From assembly GCF_002013465.1 (NCBI RefSeq), contig NZ_MAFC01000005.1, positions 342,799 through 406,798 of the forward strand: a stretch of DNA of 64,000 bases. The letters are read 5' to 3'. The notes under the pieces were generated by a model that ran no database searches, was not told the DNA's origin, and saw nothing but the letters and a program-made list of their open reading frames with translations. This document shows positions 39,041 to 48,401 of this stretch, in pieces (within the stretch, counting starts at the first letter, position 1; the number at the start of each line of letters is the position of its first letter). This DNA is from Mycobacterium sp. D16R12. GTDB lineage: Bacteria > Actinomycetota > Actinomycetes > Mycobacteriales > Mycobacteriaceae. The position numbers and the translations under genes were made by a program.

Positions 39041-42000
39041 TCACTCCTGGGCGGATGTGGGCGCGAAGGCCTCGTCGATGATCTCCTGCTGCTCGACGGC
39101 ATGCACCTTCGAGGAACCGGAGGACGGCGCCGACATGGCCCGTCGCGAGATCTTGGTCAGGCCGGTCAGGCGCGGGACCACCTCGGGCAGGTTCAAGCCG
39201 AAGGTCGGCCACGCGCCCTGGTTCGCAGGCTCTTCCTGTACCCAGATGTACTGCGTACCTTCCGGATACAGGCCGAGGGTCTCCTCCAGCCGGTAGCGCG
39301 GGATGGGGTACAGCTGCTCGATGCGGACAATCGCGACATCGTCGCGCTTGTCGGCGTTCTTACGGGCCAGCAGGTCGTAGTACAGCTTGCCGCTGGTGAG
39401 CAGGATTCGGCGGACCTTGCTGCGATCGCCGACGCCATCCTCGTAGGAGGCCTCTTCCAGGACCGAGCGGAACTTGCGGTCGGTGAAGTCCTTGATATCG
39501 CTGACCGCGGCCTTGTTGCGCAACATGGACTTTGGTGTGAACACCACCATCGGCCGGGTGATGCCGTCCAGCGCGTGCCTGCGCAACAGGTGGAAGTAGT
39601 TGGCGGGTGTCGACGGCATCGCCACCGTCATCGAACCCTCGGCGCACAGCTGCAGGAATCGCTCGATGCGGCCCGAGGTGTGGTCGGGGCCCTGTCCCTC
39701 GTGGCCGTGGGGGAGCAGCAGCACCACTTCGGAGAGCTGGCCCCATTTGGCCTCGCCGGAGGAGATGAACTCATCGATGATGGACTGCGCTCCGTTGACG
39801 AAGTCTCCGAACTGCGCCTCCCACAACACCATTGCATCGGGATTGCCCACCGAATAGCCGTACTCGAAGCCGACGGCGGCGTATTCGGACAGTGATGAGT
39901 CATGCACCACAAGACGCCCGCCGGTGGGGGTGCCCTCGGCGTTGACGCCGACCAGCTGCAACGGGCTGAACTCGTCGCCGTTGTGCCGGTCGATGATCAC
40001 GGCGTGACGCTGGGTAAAGGTGCCGCGCTTGGAGTCCTGGCCAGTGAGCCGCACCACCTTGCCTTCGGCGACGAGGGTGCCGAGGGCAAGTAGCTCACCG
40101 AAGGCCCAATCCACCTTGCCCTCGTAGGCCATTTCGCGACGCTTCTCCAGCACCGGTTTGACGCGCGGGTGCACGGTGAAGTCCTCTGGCAACGACAGGA
40201 AGGCGTCGCCGATGCGTTGTAGAAGTGCCTTGTCGACGGCGGTGACCAACTTCTGTGGCAGCTGCTGGTCCTCTTCCACCGACTCGCTGGGCCGCTGCTG
40301 GTACTTCTCCAGGTCGCGGACCTCGTTGAACACCCGCTCCAGCTGGCCCTGGTAGTCGCGCAGGGCGTCCTCGGCTTCCTTCATCGAGATATCGCCGCGG
40401 CCGATCAGGGATTCGGTGTAGGTCTTGCGCACACCGCGCTTGGTGTCGATCACTTCGTACATCTGCGGGTTGGTCATCGAAGGGTCGTCGCCCTCGTTGT
40501 GGCCGCGCCGGCGGTAGCAGATGAGGTCGATGACGACGTCTTTGTTGAACTTCTGCCGGAAGTCGACTGCCAGTCGCGACACCCACACGCACGCCTCGGG
40601 GTCGTCCCCGTTGACGTGGAAGATTGGCGCCCCAATCATCTTCGCGACGTCGGTGCAGTACTCGCTGGAGCGCGAATGCTCCGGTGCGGTGGTGAAACCG
40701 ATCTGGTTGTTGACCACGATGTGAATGGTGCCGCCGGTCCGGTAGCCCGGGAGGTTGGCGAGGTTCAGGGTTTCGGCCACCACGCCCTGTCCGGCGAATG
40801 CGGCATCACCGTGCAGCATGAGTGGAACCACGGTGAAGCGGCCACCGTCGGTGCCGACGTCGAGGACGTCCTGCTTGGCCCGCACCAGGCCTTCCAGCAC
40901 CGGGTCCACGGCCTCCAGGTGCGAGGGGTTGGCGGTCAGCGACACCTCGATGTCGTTCTCGCCGAACATCTGGATGTAGGTGCCGGAAGCGCCCAGGTGG
41001 TACTTCACGTCACCGGAGCCGTGCGCGAGCGCCGGATTCAGGTTGCCCTCGAACTCGGTGAAGATCTGCGAGTACGGCTTGCCGACGATGTTCGCCAGCA
41101 CGTTGAGGCGGCCGCGGTGCGGCATGCCGATGACCACTTCGTCGAGGCTGTACTCGGCACTCTGGTCGATGACGGCGTCCATCATCGGGATGACGCCCTC
41201 GGCGCCCTCCAGTGAGAACCGTTTCTGTCCAACGTATTTGGTGGCCAAGAAGGTCTCGAACGCCTCGGCGGCATTGAGCTTGGAGAGGATGTACTTCTGC
41301 TCGGCGACGGTGGGCTTGTCGTGCTTGACCTCGATGCGCTCCTGCAGCCACTTCTGCTGTTCTGGTTCCAGGATGTGGGTGTACTCCACGGCGGCGTGCC
41401 GGCAGTACGCGTCGCGCAGCACTGAGAGCACATCGCGCAGCTTCATGTACTCCTGACCCTTGAACCCCGAGACCTTGAACTCGCGGTCCAGGTCCCACAG
41501 CGTCAGACCGTGAGTGAGCACATCCAGATCGGGGTGGCTGCGGAACCGGGTCTTGTCCAGGCGCAGCGGATCGGTATCCGCCATCAAATGGCCCCGATTG
41601 CGGTATGCCGCAATCAGTTCCAGCACCCGAGCGTTCTTGTCGACGATCGAGTCGGGGTTGTCGATGCGCCAGCGCACCGGCTCGTAAGGGATGCCCAGCT
41701 CGCGGAAGATGTCGTCGAAGAAGTCGTCGGAGAGCAGCAGCTGATGCACCGTGCGCAGGAAGTCGCCGGATTCGGCACCCTGGATGATGCGGTGGTCGTA
41801 GGTGGACGTCAGCGTCATGAGCTTGCCGATGCCCAGATCGGAGATGCGCTCCTCGCTGGCGCCCTGGAACTCCGCGGGGTACTCCAGCGCGCCGGCACCG
41901 ACGATGGCACCCTGACCGCGCATGAGGCGAGGCACCGAGTGCACGGTGCCGATGGTGCCCGGGTTGGTCAACGAGACGGTGACCCCGGAGAAGTCCTCGG

Positions 42001-42754
42001 CGGTCAGTTTGCCGTCCCGTGCCCGGCGCACGATATCTTCGTAGGCGGTGATGAACTGGCCGAAAGCCATTGTCTCGCAGCCCTTGATGGCGGCCACCAC
42101 GAGGGTGCGGTTGCCGTCCTTGCCCGGCAGGTCGATGGCCAGGCCCAGGTTGATGTGAGCGGGCGTTACGGCAGTGGGCTTCCCGTCCACCTCGGCGAAA
42201 TGCCGGTTCATGTTCGGGAAGTCCTTGACGGCCTGGACGATGGCGTAGCCCAGCAGGTGCGTGAAGGAGATCTTGCCGCCGCGGGTGCGCTTGAGGTGGT
42301 TGTTGATGACGATGCGGTTGTCGATCATCAGCTTGGCGGGAATGGCCCGGACGCTGGTCGCGGTCGGGATCTCTAGGGAGGCCGACATGTTCTTGACGAC
42401 GGCCGCGGCGGCGCCGCGCAGTACCTGAGTCTCGTCACCTTCGGCTGAGGGCACCGGCGGAAGAGCGGGCTTCGGGGCGGCAGCGGGTGCGGCTGCCGGG
42501 GCCGCCGCAGGGGCGGGGGGTGCTGCGGGCGCGGGTACGGGTGGTGCAGCTGCAGGTGCAGGAGTGGGTGCCGGGGCAGGAGTGGGTGCCGCGGCGGCGT
42601 GGCCGTTGCCGGCGTCGGTCGCGGGCTCGGCCACGTAGTCGGCAAGGAATTCGTGCCAGCTGGAGTCCACCGAGGACGGGTCTTCCTTGAATCGCTGGTA
42701 CATCTCCTCGACCAGCCATTCGTTCTGCCCGAATTGGGGATTTGAACCGTTCAC
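39041..42754 (-). CDS. kgd: Multifunctional 2-oxoglutarate decarboxylase/dehydrogenase Kgd
   Basis: The 1237-residue protein has a short E1 N-terminal helix ([20 protein letters not shown]), a Pro/Ala-rich linker at about 50-105, an E2-like acyltransferase domain (about 115-360, with [14 protein letters not shown]) and a ThDP-dependent E1 domain covering the rest ([26 protein letters not shown]). This actinobacterial fusion provides 2-oxoglutarate decarboxylase, 2-hydroxy-3-oxoadipate synthase and, with Lpd and DlaT, dehydrogenase activity. In M. tuberculosis it is inhibited by GarA. The start is GTG 42754. Syntenic with Rv1248c. Confidence 0.97.
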   Translation of the reverse strand: MNGSNPQFGQNEWLVEEMYQRFKEDPSSVDSSWHEFLADYVAEPATDAGNGHAAAAPTPAPAPTPAPAAAPPVPAPAAPPAPAAAPAAAPAAAPKPALPPVPSAEGDETQVLRGAAAAVVKNMSASLEIPTATSVRAIPAKLMIDNRIVINNHLKRTRGGKISFTHLLGYAIVQAVKDFPNMNRHFAEVDGKPTAVTPAHINLGLAIDLPGKDGNRTLVVAAIKGCETMAFGQFITAYEDIVRRARDGKLTAEDFSGVTVSLTNPGTIGTVHSVPRLMRGQGAIVGAGALEYPAEFQGASEERISDLGIGKLMTLTSTYDHRIIQGAESGDFLRTVHQLLLSDDFFDDIFRELGIPYEPVRWRIDNPDSIVDKNARVLELIAAYRNRGHLMADTDPLRLDKTRFRSHPDLDVLTHGLTLWDLDREFKVSGFKGQEYMKLRDVLSVLRDAYCRHAAVEYTHILEPEQQKWLQERIEVKHDKPTVAEQKYILSKLNAAEAFETFLATKYVGQKRFSLEGAEGVIPMMDAVIDQSAEYSLDEVVIGMPHRGRLNVLANIVGKPYSQIFTEFEGNLNPALAHGSGDVKYHLGASGTYIQMFGENDIEVSLTANPSHLEAVDPVLEGLVRAKQDVLDVGTDGGRFTVVPLMLHGDAAFAGQGVVAETLNLANLPGYRTGGTIHIVVNNQIGFTTAPEHSRSSEYCTDVAKMIGAPIFHVNGDDPEACVWVSRLAVDFRQKFNKDVVIDLICYRRRGHNEGDDPSMTNPQMYEVIDTKRGVRKTYTESLIGRGDISMKEAEDALRDYQGQLERVFNEVRDLEKYQQRPSESVEEDQQLPQKLVTAVDKALLQRIGDAFLSLPEDFTVHPRVKPVLEKRREMAYEGKVDWAFGELLALGTLVAEGKVVRLTGQDSKRGTFTQRHAVIIDRHNGDEFSPLQLVGVNAEGTPTGGRLVVHDSSLSEYAAVGFEYGYSVGNPDAMVLWEAQFGDFVNGAQSIIDEFISSGEAKWGQLSEVVLLLPHGHEGQGPDHTSGRIERFLQLCAEGSMTVAMPSTPANYFHLLRRHALDGITRPMVVFTPKSMLRNKAAVSDIKDFTDRKFRSVLEEASYEDGVGDRSKVRRILLTSGKLYYDLLARKNADKRDDVAIVRIEQLYPIPRYRLEETLGLYPEGTQYIWVQEEPANQGAWPTFGLNLPEVVPRLTGLTKISRRAMSAPSSGSSKVHAVEQQEIIDEAFAPTSAQE

Positions 42755-42930
42755 GACAGTCTTCGCCTCGCTCCGTCTCGTTCGATAACTCAGTCCGTTT
42801 AGCGACCGGTACCAGGCTAACGCGTCGCCAACGGGGGTGAGGTGTCACGGTGACATGACAGAGGCGACATCATCGGCGCCGCTGATGGCCGAAGGGTTGC
42901 CGCACCGTGAACAGCCACCCCTGTGCGTTG

Positions 42931-43686
42931 CTAGCCCTTGGGTGCGACCAGGCGCAACTGCACCGGCCATACGGTTGGGGGAGACCCAAAGGCATTACGT
43001 GCGTTGGTGATGATCCGTTTGCCGATGAATCGGTTACCGCCGGCGCCGATCACGGCGCCGATCCCGGCCGGCAACAGCTTGCCGAATGCCATCGCCCCGC
43101 GTTTCAGCGCGAACTTCTTGGTGAACCGCTTGAGCAGCGTGGCATTGAGATGGCTCAGCGCGGGTACCGGCAGCGTCGAGGTCGCCTCGGCCAGCCAGCC
43201 GCCGCCGACGGTGCGCTCCTTGCCCAGCACGTCCGAGACCGTCGTCTCACCATCCTCGCCCAGCAGGACGGCGAGCACCAGCGTGTGCCGGTGTTCGATC
43301 TTGGCGAGCTCGATGTCGTGGACCGCTGCCAGCGCGAGGGTGAACAGCGACGTCGCCTCCAGGAACAACACGGCCTCCCCGGCGGTGGCCGACAATGCGG
43401 CCAGCGTGCCTACCCCGGGGAAAGCAGCGGCGGCGCCGACCGCTGCGCCACTGCCCATCACGGTCGCCAGGTACCGCTTCTCCAGCATCGTGATGATGTC
43501 GCCGGGTGCAGCGCCGGGATGGGTGCTGCGTAGCTTCTGGACATACGCGCGGACCGCCGGTTCCTGGACCTTGGTGCTCTGGTCCAGGATGAGTGAGAGA
43601 AGCTTGCCGGAGGCCCCGAGTTTGGTTTCCTTGCCCTTGCCGCTCAAGGCGAGCTGCCGCTGCGGTTCGGTGAAGCGAGTGCTCAT
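42931..43686 (-). CDS. Conserved membrane-associated protein (Rv1249c-like)
   Basis: In the 251-residue protein, a Gly/Ala-rich hydrophobic stretch (VMGSGAAVGAAAAFPGVGTL, then AALSATAGEAVLFLEA) suggests one or two membrane helices around residues 75-130. A second Gly-rich segment lies near 205-230 (GKLLPAGIGAVIGAGGNRFI). ATG 43686 (MSTRFTEPQRQLAL) is preferred over the longer frame to 43863, which lacks conserved sequence. The function is unknown. It lies between kgd and the drug-pump genes as in M. tuberculosis. Confidence 0.8.
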   Translation of the reverse strand: MSTRFTEPQRQLALSGKGKETKLGASGKLLSLILDQSTKVQEPAVRAYVQKLRSTHPGAAPGDIITMLEKRYLATVMGSGAAVGAAAAFPGVGTLAALSATAGEAVLFLEATSLFTLALAAVHDIELAKIEHRHTLVLAVLLGEDGETTVSDVLGKERTVGGGWLAEATSTLPVPALSHLNATLLKRFTKKFALKRGAMAFGKLLPAGIGAVIGAGGNRFIGKRIITNARNAFGSPPTVWPVQLRLVAPKG

Positions 43687-43968
43687 CGGCGTGTGTTCCT
43701 TCAGTGCGGTGGGCTGGATGGGTCCACGTTGTTGTGAGCGAAGATTTGGTCTCACAGTAGTGAAGACGAATGACGAGCGCTTTTCGTTCCTTAATAGGTA
43801 GCCCGGCGGGGTGTGTTCCCGATAACTTGGCAAGCTGTCATTCCCGACAGCCGTCGGTCTCATCGGGCGACGCGCGTGGTGGGTCTGGGGGAAGTGTTCG
43901 CATCGCCTCGAGGGGTGGAATCGGTGAGATGCAGCTCACATTTGTTAGGAAAGGGAAGGTTTTGCCGC

Positions 43969-45252
43969 GTGCGCGCGCTGAAGACTGAGGTGACTGCTGC
44001 CCGGAGTGAGACGACCACGGACGAATCGGTGGGCGTTCCGGGACCGGCCGATGCGATCTCACCCCCCACTACCCGCCTGGGCAAGGCGTGGCTCATCACC
44101 GTATTGGGCGCAATGGTTGCCCTGGGGCCGCTCACCATCGACATGTACCTGCCGGCCTTGCCTGATATCGGGACGGATCTGCACGTCAACTCGACCCTCA
44201 CGCAGCTGACACTTACCGGAACGCTGCTGGGATTGGGGCTAGGGCAGCTCCTGGTGGGTCCGCTATCGGATTCGCTCGGCAGGCGCCTGCCGCTGATCGC
44301 CGGGGCGGCCCTGCATATCGCGGCGTCCCTGGCCATCACCATCGCCCCGAACATCGTGGTTTTGGGTGTACTGCGGGCGATTGAAGGGGTGGGTGCCGCG
44401 GCGGCCATGGTCGTGGCGATGGCCGTGGTGCGCGACCTCTATACCGATAGGGCGGCCGCCACCGTCATCTCCCGGCTCACGCTGGTGATCGGTATCGCAC
44501 CGATCCTGGCCCCGTCGCTGGGCGCGGCCGTGCTGGTGCACGGCTCATGGCAGAACGTGTTCGCCGCACTGTCGTGTTTGGGAGTTCTGCTTCTCATCCT
44601 TGCGGTGGTGGCGCTGCCGGAGACCTTGCCCCCGAGCGCACGGCGGCCGCTGCGGGTGAGTGCAATCCTGCAGACCTATCGCGACTTGCTGCGCGACAAG
44701 GTGTTCGTGGTCCTGGTGCTTGTTGCCGGGCTGTCGTTGTCGGGGTTGTTCGCCTACATCTCGGGTGCGTCTTTTGTGCTGCAGGGCCAGTACGGCATGA
44801 ACCAGCAGGTGTTCGCGATCGCATTCGGTGCTGGCGCCATTGCGTTTGTCGCGGCCTCGCAGCTGAACGTGGTGTTGCTCAAGCGATTCGAACCGCAACA
44901 GATAGGGCAATGGTGTCTGTCATTGGCCCTGATTCCGGCGGTGGTGCTGCTGGTGTTGGCCGGGCTCGGTATCGGTGGACTGGTCGGCTTCGTGGCTCCG
45001 GTGTGGACGCTGATGGCGTTCATGGGCTTCGTCATACCCAACGCGCCGGCCTTGGCCTTGTCTCGTCATGGCGAGGCGGCCGGCACCTCGGCGGCCGTGC
45101 TGGGTGCCTCGCAGTTCGGCGTCGGAGCGGTGATCGCGCCGTTGGTCGGGGCGTTGGGCAATAACGCACTTGCCGTCGCCGTCGTCATGACGATCGGGGT
45201 TGTGCTGGCTCTGGCGGGGCTGGCCGTCGTGAGAAATCGTGTCACCACCTGA
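43969..45252 (+). CDS. Bcr/CflA-type MFS multidrug efflux transporter
   Basis: The 427-residue protein has twelve membrane helices. Motifs of the DHA1 Bcr/CflA subfamily are GPLTIDMYLPALPDI in helix 1, GQLLVGPLSDSLGRRLPL (motif A) and GVGAAAAMVVAMAVVRDLY (motif B region). It should export drugs or metabolites by proton antiport. GTG 43969 has GGAAGG 9 bp upstream; the open frame to 43813 is intergenic. It overlaps the next MFS gene by 14 bp, so both are probably co-expressed. Confidence 0.88.
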   Translation: MRALKTEVTAARSETTTDESVGVPGPADAISPPTTRLGKAWLITVLGAMVALGPLTIDMYLPALPDIGTDLHVNSTLTQLTLTGTLLGLGLGQLLVGPLSDSLGRRLPLIAGAALHIAASLAITIAPNIVVLGVLRAIEGVGAAAAMVVAMAVVRDLYTDRAAATVISRLTLVIGIAPILAPSLGAAVLVHGSWQNVFAALSCLGVLLLILAVVALPETLPPSARRPLRVSAILQTYRDLLRDKVFVVLVLVAGLSLSGLFAYISGASFVLQGQYGMNQQVFAIAFGAGAIAFVAASQLNVVLLKRFEPQQIGQWCLSLALIPAVVLLVLAGLGIGGLVGFVAPVWTLMAFMGFVIPNAPALALSRHGEAAGTSAAVLGASQFGVGAVIAPLVGALGNNALAVAVVMTIGVVLALAGLAVVRNRVTT

Positions 45253-46750
45253 ACCACGACGAGATTCCGTAGCCGTGCAGCCTGAGTATCCGCGACCGTG
45301 GACGACGTTGTGGGTGGTGCTGTTCGGCCTGTTCATGATCTTGCTCGACTCGACGATCGTGTCGGTCGCCAATCCCGCCATCAAGATCGCTTTCGGTGCC
45401 GACTACTCGGCGACGGTGTGGGTCACCAGCGCCTACCTGTTGGGCTACGCGGTGCCGCTGCTGACCACCGGGCGACTCGGAGATCAGTTCGGCCCGAGGT
45501 CCATGTACTTGGCAGGACTGGCCGTCTTCACCGCAGCCTCGCTGTGGTGCGGGCTCGCCGGATCGATCGGCTGGCTTATCACCGCGCGAGTGGTGCAGGG
45601 GCTAGGTGCGGCGATGCTGACCCCGCAGACACTCACGGTGGTGCAACGGGTGTTCCCGCCGCAGCGGCGCGGGACCGCCATGGGGGTGTGGGGCGCGGTC
45701 GCCGGGATCGCGACGCTGGTCGGCCCGGTCGCCGGCGGCGTGTTGGTCGACGGGTGGGGTTGGCAGTGGATCTTCTACGTCAATGTCCCGGTGGGTGTGT
45801 TGGGAATGATCCTGGGTGCCATCTATATCCCGCGTATGCCGACGCACCCGCATCGGCTGGATCTCTTGGGTATTGCGCTCTCGGCCACGGGTATGTTCGC
45901 GTTCGTCTTCGCACTGCAGGAAGGGGAGAGCTTCCACTGGGCGCCGGGGATATGGGGGCTGATGGCGGCCGGTCTGGCGGCCCTGGGCGTGTTCGTGTGG
46001 TGGCAGTCGGCGAATCGGGGTGAACCGCTGATACCGCTGCGGCTGTTCGCGGACCGAAACTTCTCGCTCGCCGGTGTGAGCATCGCGTCGATGAGTTTTT
46101 GTGTGATCTCCACCGGCTTGCCGATGATGTTCTATACACAATTGGCGCTGGGTTTTTCGCCGACCGAGGCCGCGCTGACGCAGGCCCCGACGGCGATCGT
46201 GAGCGCGATTTTGGCACCGGTGTCCGGCTGGCTTGTGGACCGGGTGCGTCCTTCGGTGTTGATCGGCGGCGGCATCGCGTTGATGATCGCTTCGACGTTG
46301 TGGTGGACGGCGATGATGCGGCCGGAGACGCAGATGTGGCAGCTCATGCTGCCCGCGGCGGGTATCGGTGCGGCGATGGCATGCATCTGGGGGCCCTTGG
46401 CCACCACCGCGACGCGGAACCTGTCGTTTGCGGTTGCCGGTGCCGGGTCCGGCGTCTACAACACGTTGCGCCAGGTCGGAGGAGTGGTGGGCAGTTCGGC
46501 GATGGGGGCGTTGATGACGGCGCGGCTGGCTTCGAACATGCCCACAATGCCTTCCTCTTCAGTCGATTCCGCGTCAGATGGGGTACTACCGCCCGGGTTG
46601 CGCGCGCCGTTCTCGATGGCGATGTCTCAGTCGATGTTCATGGGCGTCGCCGCGTTGGTGATTGGTTTGGTGGCAGCACTGTTCATGCGGCCCGCTGGTT
46701 CACAGGTAGGTGCCGTGTCCCTCGACCACGTTGTCCCCGTCGAAGATTAG
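45239..46750 (+). CDS. DHA2-family MFS drug transporter (Rv1250-like)
   Basis: The 503-residue transporter with about fourteen membrane helices is of the EmrB/QacA subfamily: helix 1 LFMILLDSTIVSVANPAI, motif A GRLGDQFGPRSMYL, motif B QGLGAAMLTPQTLTVVQRV and motif C region GVWGAVAGIATLVGPVAGG. It starts at GTG 45239 within the end of the Bcr/CflA gene. Its last 51 bp overlap, in antisense, the 3' end of the SnoaL-like gene. Rv1250 occupies the same place in M. tuberculosis. Confidence 0.9.
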   Translation: MSPPEPRRDSVAVQPEYPRPWTTLWVVLFGLFMILLDSTIVSVANPAIKIAFGADYSATVWVTSAYLLGYAVPLLTTGRLGDQFGPRSMYLAGLAVFTAASLWCGLAGSIGWLITARVVQGLGAAMLTPQTLTVVQRVFPPQRRGTAMGVWGAVAGIATLVGPVAGGVLVDGWGWQWIFYVNVPVGVLGMILGAIYIPRMPTHPHRLDLLGIALSATGMFAFVFALQEGESFHWAPGIWGLMAAGLAALGVFVWWQSANRGEPLIPLRLFADRNFSLAGVSIASMSFCVISTGLPMMFYTQLALGFSPTEAALTQAPTAIVSAILAPVSGWLVDRVRPSVLIGGGIALMIASTLWWTAMMRPETQMWQLMLPAAGIGAAMACIWGPLATTATRNLSFAVAGAGSGVYNTLRQVGGVVGSSAMGALMTARLASNMPTMPSSSVDSASDGVLPPGLRAPFSMAMSQSMFMGVAALVIGLVAALFMRPAGSQVGAVSLDHVVPVED

Positions 46751-47053
46751 GACCTCGTTGACGAGGCCGCCCTTGTGGTTTCGGTAGTTGATGACGACGG
46801 CTCTTGCGCCCACATAGGTGCCGACGGGTTCGAAATGCAGATCCGGGTTGCGGGCGAGTGCTTCGGCCCAGTAGTCGCGGATGGCCTTCTTGCCCCGAAA
46901 GATGCCGCCGGTCTCTGGGGCTATCTCGGCGCCATAGGCGGAGGTAAAGACCGCGTCGTCGTGGAAATGTGCCAGCACCGACTCGATGTCGTGTGCGTTC
47001 CACGCCGCATACCACTCCCGGCTGAACTCCTCGGGGTCGATGGTGAGTGTCAT
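46700..47053 (-). CDS. SnoaL/NTF2-like protein
   Basis: The 117-residue cone-shaped alpha+beta fold protein shows the SnoaL-like pattern: EEFSREWYAAWNAHDIESVLAHFHDDAVF, then GKKAIRDYWAEAL and NPDLHFEP. Members are small hydrolases, isomerases or binding proteins of secondary metabolism. ATG 47053 overlaps the upstream oxidase stop by 4 bp (ATGA), so the two form an operon. The longer open frame to 47482 runs through the oxidase gene and is not used. Its 3' 51 bp overlap the convergent MFS gene. Confidence 0.83.
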   Translation of the reverse strand: MTLTIDPEEFSREWYAAWNAHDIESVLAHFHDDAVFTSAYGAEIAPETGGIFRGKKAIRDYWAEALARNPDLHFEPVGTYVGARAVVINYRNHKGGLVNEVLIFDGDNVVEGHGTYL

Positions 47054-48396
47054 GACTCTCGCCCGGCAGCGCCGCTTCGCCCGAACAACACCGCGGGGTT
47101 CAGGAACCCGGTGGGATCGAAGGCCGCCTTGATTGCCCGCATGGCGGCGATGTCGCCGGGGGTCCGGGCCATGCTGAGGTAGTCGCGCTTGATCGTCCCG
47201 ACTCCGTGCTCCGAGCTGACATTGCCGCCCAGTTCGGCGATGAGCGTCATCATGGGCTGATACAACGCGGTGGAGTCGGGGCAGCGCAACACATTTAAGT
47301 GCAGGTTGCCCTCTCCCACATGGCCGAACAAGACAGGTATCGCGTCGGGGACCTTCGCTGCGATCAGTGCGGTGGCACGTCGTTCGAACTCGCCAATGTG
47401 CGTCAGGGGCAGTGCCACATCGAATTTCAACGGTGGACCATAGGTCCCCAATGCCTCGGCGATGGATTCGCGTACCTGCCAAAGCCGTTCACGGGAGTTG
47501 GCATCCAAACCGACAGCGGCCCGCTCGGCCACGCCGGCCGCATCGAGTGCTTCGGCCAGATCTTCGGTGGGGTCGCTATCGCGGGCGAGTTCGATGAGCA
47601 GCAGCCATGGATTGTCCACAGGGCTAGGGATACCCAACCTGGCATCCATGAGCTCCAGTGCGGCGATTCCGCTGAGATCACGGAAGATCCGGCTCGCCTC
47701 GACCAGCTGATCCAGGTGGTCGAACCCGGTGATCGCTGCGACGCTGTGTGTCGGGACCGGATGCAGGCGCAGTTCGAGTTCGGTGATCACGCCGAGGGTG
47801 CCCTCGGCGCCGACGAACAGGCTGGTGAGGTCGTAGCCCGTGTTATCGGCGCGAACATCACTGTGGCGCTGCATGATTGATCCGTCGGGGAGAGCGACCT
47901 GCACACCGATGACCTGCTCGCGCATATTCCCGTAGCGCACCGTGCGCAGGCCACCGGCGTTGGTGGATGCCATGCCGCCCAGGGTGGCCGAGTCGCGTGA
48001 GCCGATGTCGACGCCGAATTGCAGGTTCTCCTTGGCGGCGGCCTGTTGCAGTGCCGCCAGGGTGACACCTGATCCGGCGCGGATCCGGCGATCGACAGTG
48101 TCGATGGAGCCGATCTCGGTGAGTCGCTCGGTGGAGAGCAATACGTCGTCATGCTCGGTAACGGTTCCGGCGACCATCGACGTGCGGCCGCCCTGGGTGG
48201 TGACGGGGTGGCCGTGCTCCTTGCAAGCCTTCAAGATTGCGCAGACCTCTTCGGCGGAGCCGGGACGGATCAGGATGCTCGCGGTGCCGCGATAGCGGCC
48301 GGTGTGGTCGATGGTACGCCCGGCCAGCACGTCGGCATCGGTGCTGACGTACCGATCGCCGACAATCTGGACGAGGTCATCCGCAAGCGAGGACAT
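47050..48396 (-). CDS. FAD-linked oxidase, GlcD/D-lactate dehydrogenase type (1)
   Basis: In the 448-residue flavoprotein, the PCMH-type FAD domain is at about 30-215 (VTTQGGRTSMVAG; SRDSATLGGMASTNAGGL; VGAEGTLGVITELEL). The FAD-oxidase C-terminal domain follows, with FGHVGEGNLHLNVLR and the SSEHGVGTIKRDYL metal/His motif. It oxidises a 2-hydroxy acid such as glycolate or D-lactate; the substrate is not determinable here. The start is ATG 48396, 5 bp after the helicase gene stop on the same strand. A second family member lies at 57373-58740. Confidence 0.9.
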   Translation of the reverse strand: MSSLADDLVQIVGDRYVSTDADVLAGRTIDHTGRYRGTASILIRPGSAEEVCAILKACKEHGHPVTTQGGRTSMVAGTVTEHDDVLLSTERLTEIGSIDTVDRRIRAGSGVTLAALQQAAAKENLQFGVDIGSRDSATLGGMASTNAGGLRTVRYGNMREQVIGVQVALPDGSIMQRHSDVRADNTGYDLTSLFVGAEGTLGVITELELRLHPVPTHSVAAITGFDHLDQLVEASRIFRDLSGIAALELMDARLGIPSPVDNPWLLLIELARDSDPTEDLAEALDAAGVAERAAVGLDANSRERLWQVRESIAEALGTYGPPLKFDVALPLTHIGEFERRATALIAAKVPDAIPVLFGHVGEGNLHLNVLRCPDSTALYQPMMTLIAELGGNVSSEHGVGTIKRDYLSMARTPGDIAAMRAIKAAFDPTGFLNPAVLFGRSGAAGRES

Positions 48397-48401
48397 GGAC
48401 C

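Noticed and set aside
43733..43756. TGTGAG-N12-CTCACA inverted pair upstream of the Rv1249c-like gene, considered as a CRP site
   Set aside because: Spacing and core do not fit TGTGA-N6-TCACA; arms this short are expected by chance.
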